From Clostridium sp. CAG:710 (GTDB lineage Bacteria > Bacillota_I > Bacilli_A > RF39 > UBA660), in the NCBI GenBank assembly GCA_000432595.1, contig HF996849.1, positions 1-43,380 on the forward strand: a DNA stretch of 43,380 nt, written 5' to 3'. The notes below the pieces were generated by a model that saw only the letters and a program-made list of their open reading frames with translations, did no database searches and was not told the DNA's origin. The translations under genes and the position numbers were made by a program. Position 1 is the first letter of the stretch. Every line of letters starts with the position of its first letter. Positions 34,758 through 43,380 of this stretch are shown here, piece by piece.

Positions 34758-35753
34758 GTCTCTAGTAAATACTTCAACATCTTTATTTATATATACATTT
34801 ATTTTAGCTTTTTCAACTATTTTTATAAATCCAAGACCATTTATAACTAAATCTTCATGATACGCTACATCTATTTCATGTTTAAATAAGTCTTTTAATT
34901 CATCATTTTTATGCATATTAATTCTTTTTACTTTTAACTCATTTGATACAAAAACAGTAAAACTATTTTTTTCTCCTTCAACATAATCGATTCTTAGAAG
35001 ATCACCTATTACTAATGCTTGATCTTTTTTTAATTGATAAGTTTTTGGCTTTATTTCTTTTTTAGGTAAAATCTTTTTTAATGTGGGTTGGTCTACATAA
35101 TTTAGAATATTTCCATCATCTACTAATCCTGGGGTATCAATTAGAGTCAAATCACTATTTAGTTTTATACTTATTTTATTTAATGTTGTAGAAGGAAGTG
35201 GACTCATAGTAAGTTCACTATCAAATTCTGAATAGTTTTTCATAAGTGTATTTATCAGTGTACTTTTACCTACATTTGTATGCCCTACTACATATACATT
35301 TTTACTTGTTTTATATTTTTTTATTTTTAATAAAAGTTCATCTATGTTGTAATTTTTCTTTGGACTGACAATTATAACATCTTCATAATCAAGTCCAAGT
35401 TTAGCAAAGTATTCTTTTATTTTTTCATCTTTAATACTTTTTGGAAGTATATCTCTTTTATTTAATACAAGTAAAACTTTATTATCAAAATATTCTCTTA
35501 TTAGATTTATATCTCTACTTATATTTAGTAAGTCTATTATATATACAACTAAATCTTTAGTATCATTAACACTTTTTAATATATTAATGTATTCATCATT
35601 TGATTTAGTTACTACTTGATAATCTCCATAATTTTTCATTTTGAAGCATCTACTACAAATATCATTTTCTATACTTGTCGTATATCCTTCTGCGGTCATG
35701 TTTTCATCTTGTAATTTTATACCACAACCTATGCAATATTTATCCTCACTCAT
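34746..35753 (-). CDS. yqeH: Ribosome-biogenesis GTPase YqeH
   Basis: This 335-aa circularly permuted GTPase is needed for 30S ribosome assembly. The N-terminal zinc finger is CIGCGIKLQDE...CSRCFKM. The G-motifs appear in permuted order: LVLNKRDILPK (G4) comes before VGHTNVGKSTLINTLM (G1) and DTPGLVDD (G3). A C-terminal domain follows. It overlaps the upstream yqeG by 8 bases, a pairing conserved in Bacillota. Confidence 0.95.
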   Translation of the reverse strand: MSEDKYCIGCGIKLQDENMTAEGYTTSIENDICSRCFKMKNYGDYQVVTKSNDEYINILKSVNDTKDLVVYIIDLLNISRDINLIREYFDNKVLLVLNKRDILPKSIKDEKIKEYFAKLGLDYEDVIIVSPKKNYNIDELLLKIKKYKTSKNVYVVGHTNVGKSTLINTLMKNYSEFDSELTMSPLPSTTLNKISIKLNSDLTLIDTPGLVDDGNILNYVDQPTLKKILPKKEIKPKTYQLKKDQALVIGDLLRIDYVEGEKNSFTVFVSNELKVKRINMHKNDELKDLFKHEIDVAYHEDLVINGLGFIKIVEKAKINVYINKDVEVFTRDSLI

Positions 35754-36264
35754 AATATTTACCTCTTTCTAGTTCTCCAGTCTTTGTTAATTTCTTTAGA
35801 ATTTTTTTCTCAAAGAAACGATTGATTGAAGTAACTTTTAAATCCTTTTTACCTAGTGGATCAACTAGTATAGTATATATCCCATATCTATTTGCACCTA
35901 ATATATCAGTCATTAATTGATCGCCAATCATACACATTTGTTCTTTTTTATAATTAAATTTATTTTTTATTTTTCTAAAGCCAAATGTTAATGGTTTTAA
36001 TGCAAAAGATACAAATGTGATATCTATTGGGTCACAAAACATACTAATTCTATTTTTTGTGTTATTAGAAATTATAACTATATTAAAGTCTTTTTTTAAT
36101 TTTATAAATAATGTTTTTACTTCTTCTGGTATTAATTTAGTATCTATAAGTGCGATAGTATTATCCAAGTCAAATATTAAACACTTTATTCCGATACTTT
36201 TTAATTTATCATAATTAATATCAAAAATACTCTTTTTATACATGCTTGGTATATACTTTTTCAT
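35746..36264 (-). CDS. yqeG: YqeG-family HAD-IIIA phosphatase
   Basis: This 172-aa protein has HAD motif I in CLIFDLDNTIALID, motif II in IVIISNNTKNR, and motif III/IV in MCMIGDQLMTDILGAN. The family acts with yqeH in many Bacillota; its substrate is a small phosphate compound, not settled here. Its start follows the cohesin/cadherin gene by 8 bases, and its TGA stop lies within the yqeH start (ATGAGTGA). Confidence 0.93.
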   Translation of the reverse strand: MKKYIPSMYKKSIFDINYDKLKSIGIKCLIFDLDNTIALIDTKLIPEEVKTLFIKLKKDFNIVIISNNTKNRISMFCDPIDITFVSFALKPLTFGFRKIKNKFNYKKEQMCMIGDQLMTDILGANRYGIYTILVDPLGKKDLKVTSINRFFEKKILKKLTKTGELERGKYYE

Positions 36265-36272
36265 ATTGCTCC

Positions 36273-37685
36273 TTATAAAACTATTTCTTTAGTTTTTTCT
36301 AATTCTTCTTCAATTGATTGTTTTGCTTCTTTTTTCTTTTTTCTTTTATTTAGTTGTATAAATATTAATACTACTAATACTATTCCAATTATTATATCTA
36401 CTATTAAGAAGAAATTAATTCTTGTATCTTTTACTAATCTAATTCTATATTCACTAGAACTACTTCCATCTAGTGCTTCTACTAAAACTTTAATTACGCT
36501 TCCTTCTTCTAGATTATTATTTCCTTTAATTGTAATTTTAGTATCTTCTGATAATGCAGTATCATATATTTTAATTCCATTTTTATATGACTTATCATAT
36601 CTTATTTCATAATCATATTTATCACTTTCAAAGTTAATGTTTATTCCTTTTATTGATAGGTTTTTAAGTCTGGTATCTGTTGGTTTATCAGTATTATCAA
36701 ATAGAATTGTATATTCTTTTTTAGAACCTGTTGTTGGTGTTACTGTTATTTTAACTGTGTTTTGTCCAATTATTATTTTTTTAGGAATAGCAATATCTAC
36801 TTTTGCGGTTGTATCTGATGGTGTTGCCTCTATTTCAAGTTTTTCTAATTTAAAAGTTTTAATTGTATAACTTAGTGTACTTGGATCAAACTCTATTTTT
36901 ATAGTTCCACCATTTATTATTATACTTTTTAAATTATTATCTACTGGTCTATCATCTTTTCTTATTATATTAAGTGTATAGACTCCTTCTTTTCCTGATT
37001 CACTTTTAACTTTTATTAATACTTTATTAGTTCCATATTCTAGTTTAACAGTTCTAGAACCAAAGTTTTCAACTAATGTTGCACCTTTTTCATCACTAAG
37101 TTGTGCTTTTATATCAATATTCTCAGTTGAGGATTCTACTTCTATTGTGTATTCTTTTACTGATGTTGCGAATCCATTAATTGTTTTATTATCTATTTTT
37201 ATTGATTTAAGTGTATTATCTTCTGATTTGATTGTGATGTCTTTATTTATTGGATCACCTTGTTTAATTTCTTCACCTGTTTTTGTATTTAATGTAACTT
37301 TAATTCCATCAAGTGTAACTGTTGTAGAGGTTTTATTCGATGTTTTTACTCTAAATTTTAGCGTTGCAACACTGCTTTCTCCGGTTACTCCTGCGTTAGT
37401 AAATTTTAATGTATTGTTACCTGTAGATCTTACCTTATTATTACCTTGCCATTTATCTTCTTTTCCTATGCCTATAAATTCTAATACATTAGTATCATAT
37501 CTTATTGCTGCTTCAAATGCAGTTGCGTTAGTATCACTTTTTATTCCTATTGTAAAATCAATTTTATCTCCACCTGCTACTGTTGTTCCTCCAGATAATG
37601 TTGTTGTCACAGTTTCTGCTTTTACTCCTAATGGAAGCAAAAACAATATTAGTAGAAATAATAAAACCCTTTTTAATTTTTTCAT
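36273..37685 (-). CDS. Surface protein with cohesin-like and cadherin-like domains
   Basis: This 470-aa protein has a signal peptide (about 1-23, VLLFLLILFLLPLGVKA). A cohesin-like beta sandwich follows (about 25-150; FTIGIKSDTNATAFEAAIRYD and VATLKFRVK are typical). Next are three cadherin-like beta-sandwich repeats (PF12733 type): each starts L-K-x-I/L-x-I, ends with a Y-T-L/I pattern and is about 80-90 residues long. A C-terminal membrane helix (about 427-449) and a Lys-rich tail anchor it. It could bind polysaccharide or other surface proteins. It is in the middle of the murE-to-yqeH operon, 11 bases after the deacetylase. Confidence 0.8.
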   Translation of the reverse strand: MKKLKRVLLFLLILFLLPLGVKAETVTTTLSGGTTVAGGDKIDFTIGIKSDTNATAFEAAIRYDTNVLEFIGIGKEDKWQGNNKVRSTGNNTLKFTNAGVTGESSVATLKFRVKTSNKTSTTVTLDGIKVTLNTKTGEEIKQGDPINKDITIKSEDNTLKSIKIDNKTINGFATSVKEYTIEVESSTENIDIKAQLSDEKGATLVENFGSRTVKLEYGTNKVLIKVKSESGKEGVYTLNIIRKDDRPVDNNLKSIIINGGTIKIEFDPSTLSYTIKTFKLEKLEIEATPSDTTAKVDIAIPKKIIIGQNTVKITVTPTTGSKKEYTILFDNTDKPTDTRLKNLSIKGININFESDKYDYEIRYDKSYKNGIKIYDTALSEDTKITIKGNNNLEEGSVIKVLVEALDGSSSSEYRIRLVKDTRINFFLIVDIIIGIVLVVLIFIQLNKRKKKKEAKQSIEEELEKTKEIVL

Positions 37686-37696
37686 ACAAACTCCTT

Positions 37697-39160
37697 CTAA
37701 TTATTTACACCATGTCTTACAAGTGGTGTAGTCATATCTATTGCTAAGAATGTATACCCATTCTTATGCCCATAATCAATTATATCACTTAATGCATTTA
37801 ATGTCTTGTAATTATTTTCAAAGTCATGCATTAATACAACATTTGCCCTGTTATGCCTTAAATTTTTTGTAACCGCATTATATACTTGTGTCTTATTTCT
37901 AGAACCACCCGCATCACCGCTAGATACATTCCAGTCAAAATAATGATATCCCCTATTTATAACTTCACTCGTTAAATAAGTCATTATCCCCTTATTATAT
38001 TTTTTGCTTATTGTATTAGAGCCACCACCTGGAAATCTTATTATTTTACTTTCTTCACCAGTTATAGATTTTACTTTATCACTTATTTTTTGTAAATCGG
38101 AAAAATATGCAGTGCTTGATGAATATATTGTTTTATAGTTATGAGTATAACTATGAAGAGCAACAGTATGACCTTCATCATATTCCTGTTTAATTAAATA
38201 ATTTAAATTATTACTATGGTTTATTACAAAAAATGTTGCAGGCACTTTCTTTTCTTTTAATATTTTAAGTATTTTAGGTGTTATTGTGGCGCTTGGACCA
38301 TCATCAAATGTTAGATAAATTGTACCTGTTTTGTTTATACCTGTAGGGGTATTTTTTTTATCATATACTATGACGGTTCTTTCTATTTTAGAGGTATTAC
38401 CTGATGAGTCTGTTACCTCATATACTATTTTATAAGTACCTGTTTTACTTGTATTTATACTTCCTGTTGTTTTTATTTTTTCTGTTAAGTCTGTATCACA
38501 ATTATCTTTTGCTGTTGCGCCTAGCTCATTATATTTAGAATTTAGTTTTACATATACAGTTTTATTTCCTTTTAGTGATATAATAGGTGCTTCTTTATCT
38601 TGCTTTTTTATTTTTCTTTCTACAGTTGCACTGTTTCCACTACTATCTTTAACTGTATATATAACTAGTTCATCTTTAGTTTCTTTTTTTACTTTATTTG
38701 TTATATCCCCATCATAATTATCTGTTGCTTTATATCCATCTTCAGTATATTCAGAGTTAGGACAAATACTAGTTTCTTTAGAACCCGTTAATTCTATTAC
38801 TGGTGCAATATCATCAATTACTTCAACTACTCTTTTTACTTTTTTAGTAAATAAACCTTCTTTTACTATATATTCTATCTCATATTTTCCTGGTTTTTCT
38901 GTATTTACACTACCTTTAATTTTTACATCATTAGTAACATCTTTAAATGTTGTTGTTGCCTTTGCACCTGACTCTACATATTTATCATTTATTTTAATAG
39001 TTACTTTATCTTTTCCATTTAGTGATATTTTAGGAACAAATATAAAATAGACACATATCAAAGCAATTAGTAGAATTCCAACTATTACTCCACCAATTAT
39101 TAGGCTTTTTTTTGATTTTGATTTTTCTAATGCAACTTCTTTTTCTTCTTTTTTTCCCAT
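37697..39160 (-). CDS. Membrane-anchored peptidoglycan/polysaccharide deacetylase
   Basis: This protein of about 487 aa has an N-terminal membrane helix (about 19-42). Three beta-sandwich repeats (about 45-270) follow, joined by D-x-x-A/E-P-x-I linkers. The C-terminal domain is a CE4/PgdA-type deacetylase: YLTFDDGPSAT (catalytic Asp, metal Asp), HSYTH (two metal His), RFPGGGSN, DWNVSSGDA and VLMHD (last His). It removes acetyl groups from GlcNAc in peptidoglycan or another glycan. The start is set at the ATG at 39160, preceded by TTGGTGAT; the ATG at 39175 lacks a ribosome site. Confidence 0.88.
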   Translation of the reverse strand: MGKKEEKEVALEKSKSKKSLIIGGVIVGILLIALICVYFIFVPKISLNGKDKVTIKINDKYVESGAKATTTFKDVTNDVKIKGSVNTEKPGKYEIEYIVKEGLFTKKVKRVVEVIDDIAPVIELTGSKETSICPNSEYTEDGYKATDNYDGDITNKVKKETKDELVIYTVKDSSGNSATVERKIKKQDKEAPIISLKGNKTVYVKLNSKYNELGATAKDNCDTDLTEKIKTTGSINTSKTGTYKIVYEVTDSSGNTSKIERTVIVYDKKNTPTGINKTGTIYLTFDDGPSATITPKILKILKEKKVPATFFVINHSNNLNYLIKQEYDEGHTVALHSYTHNYKTIYSSSTAYFSDLQKISDKVKSITGEESKIIRFPGGGSNTISKKYNKGIMTYLTSEVINRGYHYFDWNVSSGDAGGSRNKTQVYNAVTKNLRHNRANVVLMHDFENNYKTLNALSDIIDYGHKNGYTFLAIDMTTPLVRHGVNN

Positions 39161-39221
39161 CTTATCACCAACCATAATTATATATCTTAATTATACAAGA
39201 TTAAATAATATTTTACAAATC

Positions 39222-39920
39222 CTAATCATTAATTTGATTATTTTTTATAAATTCTCTTAGTATCTTTGTAAGTGCTCTTTTTTCTATTCTTGATACATAA
39301 CTTCTAGATATACCAAGTTCTTTAGCTATTTCTTTTTGTGTTTTTTCATCATTGTTATTTAATCCATATCTTTTTATTAGTATTTCCTTTTCACGATGGT
39401 TTAAACACTTTATATATTCTTTAAGTAAAGATACATTATCTTTAGTATGAATCTCTTCTATAAAGTCTGGGCTAGGAAGTTTTAATATATCAAGTATAGT
39501 TATTTCGTTTCCCTCCTTATCAAATCCAACTGACTCATTGATGGATATATTTTTATTGTTTTTATTATTTGATCTAAAATACATAAGTATTTCGTTTTCA
39601 ATGCATCTGGCACAATAAGTAGTTATTTTAGTTGAGTGTTTGTTAGAATATGAATCTACTCCTTTTATAAGTCCAATAGTTCCTATGCTTATTAAGTCAT
39701 CTTGATCTACATTCTTATGTTCAAATTTCTTTACTATATGAGCTACTAATCTTAAATTGTGTTCTATTAATTTGTTTCTTGCTTCCTTATCTCCATTACT
39801 GGCTCTTACAATGTATATATCCTCTTCTTCTTTTGATAATGGTTCTGGAAAAACATTGTTTGAATAGCTTGTTGTAAAAAGTGAGATTTCCTTTAGCCAT
39901 TTAAGTAATTTAAAAAACAT
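39222..39920 (-). CDS. sigK: Sporulation sigma factor SigK with pro-sequence
   Basis: This 232-aa protein is close to Bacillus pro-SigK across its length. A hydrophobic pro-sequence of about 20 residues leads into NNVFPEPLSKEEE, then IEHNLRLVAHIVKKFE, DDLISIGTIGLIKGVDSY, YCARCIENEILMYFR and FDKEGNEITILDIL. Region 4 is HREKEILIKRYGL with the helix-turn-helix QKEIAKELGISRSYVSRIEKRAL. SigK directs late mother-cell genes for the spore coat and cortex. The gene is uninterrupted. The pro-sequence implies control by cleavage at the forespore membrane. It is in an operon with the metal-dependent peptidase-like gene and a peptidoglycan deacetylase. Confidence 0.9.
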   Translation of the reverse strand: MFFKLLKWLKEISLFTTSYSNNVFPEPLSKEEEDIYIVRASNGDKEARNKLIEHNLRLVAHIVKKFEHKNVDQDDLISIGTIGLIKGVDSYSNKHSTKITTYCARCIENEILMYFRSNNKNNKNISINESVGFDKEGNEITILDILKLPSPDFIEEIHTKDNVSLLKEYIKCLNHREKEILIKRYGLNNNDEKTQKEIAKELGISRSYVSRIEKRALTKILREFIKNNQIND

Positions 39921-39968
39921 ATAATCAACTCCTAATTAATTATATGTTTTAATGTTTTATTTACTTTA

Positions 39969-40919
39969 TTATTTTACATTGACCTTTGATTCTATTGCCT
40001 TATCTATGTTGTTACGACATTCATGTACTAGTTTGGCTCTTTCATTTTGAATTTTTTCTAATAGTTTTTTATCCTCTTCTTTATCCGAACCATACAATAA
40101 TATATTTCTAAAGAGTTTATATTCTTCTTTTACAACCTCATCAAGATTTTTTGATTGTTCTCCAAATAGGTCTTCACTACTTGAACCATTATATATATTT
40201 TTATAAGTGTCAATATCACCTGTAAGTTGGGCTTTTATTCTTTCATTTCTATACCCTAATAAACAATCTGCTTCTTCAGCAATTACCGCAGGGCCTCTAT
40301 AGCTTTCAAATTTTCTATCTTCACCAGTAATAATGCTTGTTATTATTGAATCATCTAGTGAATTAAATCCTTCTTCCATACCAACATTTTTCTCTGATAT
40401 GAGTGTTCTTACCACTTTTCCATTTTCATCTAGTGATAATCTTTCAAATATCTCTATAAATCCACTTCTTGAGTAATAAATATCACCTTTTATATAGTGA
40501 CTATTTTCATAGGATTTAAGTGCATGGGAAAATTCATGTACTAAAGTTCTAATTTGGGCTTTGCTTTCTATATCACCAAAAGCAAGTACTATATGTCTTT
40601 CAAGTTTATCAATTGAAAATTCTCCATCTTTACAACTTATACGTGGAATAGTTGAGGATACTCCCGCAGCTATTTTTACATCTTGAATTCCAACTATTGA
40701 CTCATCTTCTTCTATTGTTTCTAGCTTGTTTAGTGTATCATATACATTTTCGCTTGGTTTGCACATAGTAATTGTTGTCTCTTCTAAAACTTTAAATATT
40801 AAATCTCTATATTCTTCTCCATAATGCATTATCATAGCTGGTATAATCTTTTCTAAGGTATTACAAAGTTTATCATCATATCCTTTACTTTTTCCTATTT
40901 CTCTTATTAATTCATTCAT
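39969..40919 (-). CDS. HExxH putative zinc metallopeptidase
   Basis: This 316-aa protein has no signal peptide, so it is probably cytoplasmic. It has one clear zinc-protease signature, IRTLVHEFSHALKS (His128-Glu129-x-x-His132), and about 50 residues later MEEGFNSLDDS, whose Glu182 or Glu183 could be the third ligand as in gluzincins. Outside the motif I recognise no named family. The C-terminal third is charged and helical. It is between murE and sigK, and its GGTGAT ribosome site precedes ATG. A sporulation or wall-linked role is suggested only by context. Confidence 0.65.
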   Translation of the reverse strand: MNELIREIGKSKGYDDKLCNTLEKIIPAMIMHYGEEYRDLIFKVLEETTITMCKPSENVYDTLNKLETIEEDESIVGIQDVKIAAGVSSTIPRISCKDGEFSIDKLERHIVLAFGDIESKAQIRTLVHEFSHALKSYENSHYIKGDIYYSRSGFIEIFERLSLDENGKVVRTLISEKNVGMEEGFNSLDDSIITSIITGEDRKFESYRGPAVIAEEADCLLGYRNERIKAQLTGDIDTYKNIYNGSSSEDLFGEQSKNLDEVVKEEYKLFRNILLYGSDKEEDKKLLEKIQNERAKLVHECRNNIDKAIESKVNVK

Positions 40920-40975
40920 ATTATCACCAATATTATGATAATATTTATAGGCTAGTTTTTCAATAAATTTAAGCT

Positions 40976-42403
40976 TTATTTACTTTTGTTTACACTATTT
41001 ATGTATTTTTCTACTACTTCATAGTCTGAATATGGGATATATTTATCTTTAATTGCCATGTAAGTGTCTTTTCCTTTACCCGCTATTAATATGATGTCAT
41101 CTTTTTTAGCGTTTTTAAGTGCGTACATAATTGCTTGTTCTCTATCGATTATTCTAACGTAGTTTTTTAAGGATGAGGTTGATACCATTTCATCTATTAT
41201 TTCTTCTACACTCTCATACCTTGGATCATCCATTGTAAATATTACTAAATCTGACATTGATAATACTATTTTTCCTATTTTACTTCTTTTTTCATGATAT
41301 CTTCCTCCTGCGGCACCTGTTATTGTAATTATTCTCCTTTTTTTAATTTTGTTTAGATAAGTAAGTATATTCTTTAAGGCATTTTCAGTATGTGCATAAT
41401 CTAAAACTATCTTATACTTAGTTCTAAATCCTAAAATTTCACACCTTCCATCTATTTTTATTATTTTCTTAACCTTTTCTATCACATCTTCTATTTTATA
41501 GTCAAAATAAATTAATGTAAGTATACTTGCACAAACGTTATATACATTAAACTTTCCAATAAGTGGGCTTTTTACTTCATAGCTTTTATCTTTATATACA
41601 ATAGTAAAACTTGTTGAATCATCGTTTTCTTTTATAGTTTTAATTATTAAATCTGATTTGGTATTTGTACCAAAAGTTAATACTCTAACCTTTGCTTTAC
41701 TTAATATTCTTTTAAAGTATTTATCATCACTATTTAATATTAGAACTCCATCTTTTTTTATAAGAGATAATATTTTTTCTTTTGATTCGATATAATTTTC
41801 AAGTGTTTTATGTATGTTTAAGTGGTCTTCTGTTATATTGGTTATTATTGCCACATCCAAATTTAATGTATTTGTTCTATTTCTATAAAGTGCTTCGCTT
41901 GATATTTCCATAGTTGTATATTCTAAATTTTCTTGTACAAAATGATTCAAATATTTATATGTTTTATTAATTTCTGGGGTAGTATTATTTTCTTTTAGTC
42001 TTTCGTTTTTACAATAGACTCCATTTGTACCAATATATCCACAGTTATTATTTCCTAGCATATTTCTAATTATTGATGCGGTTGTAGTTTTACCATCAGT
42101 TCCTGTTATACCAATTAATTTTATCTTTTTTAATGGATCATCATAAAATCTTTTTGACAAATATCCTAATTCTTTGTTAGTATCTTCTACTTTTATAAAT
42201 GGTACTTTATAGTTTTCTTCTTTTTCTACTACTAATGCACTTGCCCCATTTTTTATTGCTTCATCTATAAAATCATGTCTATCTGTATTTACTCCTTTTG
42301 TACATACAAATAAATCATACTTTTCTACTTTTTTTGAGTTTATCTTGATATCTTTAATTGGTATATCAAAGTTACAGTTGTATAATTCACTAAGTTTTTT
42401 CAC
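40976..42403 (-). CDS. murE: UDP-N-acetylmuramyl-tripeptide synthetase MurE
   Basis: This protein of about 475 aa adds the third amino acid to UDP-MurNAc-dipeptide. Motifs: GITGTDGKTTTASIIRNML (ATP loop), TTPEI...YLNHFV, TMEISSEALYRNRT, ITEDHLNIHKTLENY, RCEILGF, VLDYAHTENALKNIL and GAAGGRYHEKRSKIG. The third-position site reads TMDDPRYES; the Arg in D-(D/N)-P-R favours meso-diaminopimelate over lysine. The start is set at the GTG at 42403 after AGGTGA, giving MKKLSELYN, as usual for MurE. It heads the operon running to yqeH. Confidence 0.92.
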   Translation of the reverse strand: MKKLSELYNCNFDIPIKDIKINSKKVEKYDLFVCTKGVNTDRHDFIDEAIKNGASALVVEKEENYKVPFIKVEDTNKELGYLSKRFYDDPLKKIKLIGITGTDGKTTTASIIRNMLGNNNCGYIGTNGVYCKNERLKENNTTPEINKTYKYLNHFVQENLEYTTMEISSEALYRNRTNTLNLDVAIITNITEDHLNIHKTLENYIESKEKILSLIKKDGVLILNSDDKYFKRILSKAKVRVLTFGTNTKSDLIIKTIKENDDSTSFTIVYKDKSYEVKSPLIGKFNVYNVCASILTLIYFDYKIEDVIEKVKKIIKIDGRCEILGFRTKYKIVLDYAHTENALKNILTYLNKIKKRRIITITGAAGGRYHEKRSKIGKIVLSMSDLVIFTMDDPRYESVEEIIDEMVSTSSLKNYVRIIDREQAIMYALKNAKKDDIILIAGKGKDTYMAIKDKYIPYSDYEVVEKYINSVNKSK

Positions 42404-42507
42404 AATTATCACCTAGTGTATTATATTTATTTGCTTTAATATGTGATATTTTTTGATTTGTTTGCAAAAATTATTAATTTAATATAAAATGTTTATTGGT
42501 GATATAT

Positions 42508-43344
42508 ATGATTATGGATGGAAAATCGTTAAAAGGCGAAATATTAAGTGGGTTAGCTGAGGAAGTAAAAGTATTAGATAAAGTTCCAACTCTTTGTGTT
42601 ATACAAGTTGGTGATGATGAAGCAAGTAATGTTTATATTAATCAAAAAAGAAAAATGTGTAATGATATTGGATATAACTTTATTCATGAAAAGTATGATG
42701 ATAGTATTACTGAAGATGAATTATTAAAAAACATCGAAAGGTTTAATAGTAATGATAATATAGATGCTATACTAGTACAAATGCCACTTCCTAGTGGAAT
42801 TAATGAAAAAAACATTCAAAATGCAGTTAATAAATATAAAGATGTTGATGGTTTAAATGATAGTAATATTGTTGATTTAATAAGTGGTAAATCCTCTCTT
42901 TATCCTTGTACAGCTTGTGGTGTAATAAGCCTTTTAGATAAGTATGGGGTTACACTTGAAGGTAGTAATGTAGTAATCGTTGGAAGAAGTTCTTTGGTTG
43001 GAATGCCACTATTTCATATGCTAGAAAATAGAAACGCTACTGTTACATTATGTCATTCTAAAACAAGAAACTTACAGAGTATAACAAAAAACGCAGATAT
43101 AATTATATCTGCGACTGGTGTTAAAGGATTAATTAAGGAAGATATGGTTAAGAACAACGCTGTTGTAGTAGATGTGGGTATAACAAGAGAAAATGGTAAA
43201 CTTTATGGTGATGTTGATTTTGATAGTGTTAGTAAAAAGGCAAGTCTTATAACACCTGTACCGGGTGGTGTTGGTCCAATGACTATCGCATCTCTTGCGC
43301 AAAATGTTTTAAAAGCTTATAAAATGCAAAAAAGAAATGACTAA
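42508..43344 (+). CDS. folD: Methylenetetrahydrofolate dehydrogenase/cyclohydrolase FolD
   Basis: This 278-aa bifunctional enzyme converts 5,10-methylene-THF to 10-formyl-THF using NADP. Motifs: VGDDEASNVYINQKRKMC (Tyr and Lys of the active site), AILVQMPLPSGI, DVDGLNDSNI, VVIVGRSSLVGMP (dinucleotide-binding) and PVPGGVGPMTIASL. The start is set at the ATG at 42508, preceded by TTGGTGAT; upstream TTG and GTG codons lie inside the ribosome site. It is divergent from murE across about 100 bases that must hold both promoters. Nothing readable follows it before the window end. Confidence 0.96.
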   Translation: MIMDGKSLKGEILSGLAEEVKVLDKVPTLCVIQVGDDEASNVYINQKRKMCNDIGYNFIHEKYDDSITEDELLKNIERFNSNDNIDAILVQMPLPSGINEKNIQNAVNKYKDVDGLNDSNIVDLISGKSSLYPCTACGVISLLDKYGVTLEGSNVVIVGRSSLVGMPLFHMLENRNATVTLCHSKTRNLQSITKNADIIISATGVKGLIKEDMVKNNAVVVDVGITRENGKLYGDVDFDSVSKKASLITPVPGGVGPMTIASLAQNVLKAYKMQKRND

Positions 43345-43380
43345 ATAGTGAAGTTGTAAGATAAAAGTAGACACAAAAAG

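Noticed and set aside
1..43380. tRNA, rRNA or CRISPR arrays
   Set aside because: I found no cloverleaf with CCA-type ends, no rRNA-like block and no regularly spaced direct repeats in the intergenic parts.

Overview
This is a low-GC window, clearly AT-rich throughout, from a Bacillota-type bacterium. It carries a Gram-positive PolC, a SigK-type sporulation sigma factor with its pro-sequence, the pair YqeG/YqeH, a Dlt-like wall-modification operon and cell-wall ligases (MurE, a MurF-type enzyme, Ddl). Stops are mostly TAA/TAG with a few TGA, and all clear Trp codons are TGG, so the standard bacterial code fits. My best guess is a gut-type Bacilli/Erysipelotrichia/RF39-like lineage that still has a cell wall and sporulation genes. 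That placement is inference. Almost everything is on the minus strand; only a DUF6512-like gene and folD are on the plus strand.

Region 1 (1-6.3 kb) is accessory and decaying. From high to low coordinates it holds a 2.76 kb serine-recombinase element flanked by fragments of a penicillin-binding transpeptidase gene, then a GNAT gene, a radical-SAM/SPASM remnant, a frameshifted glycosyltransferase remnant, an intact APH-like kinase and a second kinase gene cut by an in-frame stop. The element carries a recombinase split by a frameshift at a slippery A7 run, a 51-aa ORF whose ribosome-binding site lies in a hairpin, and a histidine phosphatase. Its ends are inverted repeats.

Region 2 (6.3-13 kb) has small or unknown genes, each with its own promoter or terminator: two hypothetical proteins, a membrane-anchored protein, a GNAT gene behind a structured attenuator-like leader, an RdgB/Ham1 pyrophosphatase, a SigE/K-like sigma factor, a zinc-ribbon membrane protein and a CDF transporter. 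PolA follows.

Region 3 (15.9-20.7 kb) is a Dlt-like operon: adenylating ligase, carrier protein, MBOAT acyltransferase, SGNH protein and a dedicated Sfp-type phosphopantetheinyl transferase. The ligase lacks the Asp that contacts the amino group of amino-acid substrates and the Cys tied to D-alanine selection, so the transferred group may not be D-alanine. I regard this as the strongest candidate for an undescribed system here.

Region 4 (20.8-31.8 kb) begins with a degraded Cys-containing gene. It is followed by a six-gene operon transcribed as alpha/beta hydrolase, membrane MurF, Ddl, a transglutaminase-like pseudoenzyme, an unknown protein and PolC. Region 5 (31.9-43.4 kb) holds a large Ig-like surface protein, DUF6512, and a tight operon transcribed as murE, an HExxH protein, sigK, a peptidoglycan deacetylase, a cohesin/cadherin-like surface protein, yqeG and yqeH, with folD divergent from murE. 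No tRNA, rRNA or CRISPR array was seen.
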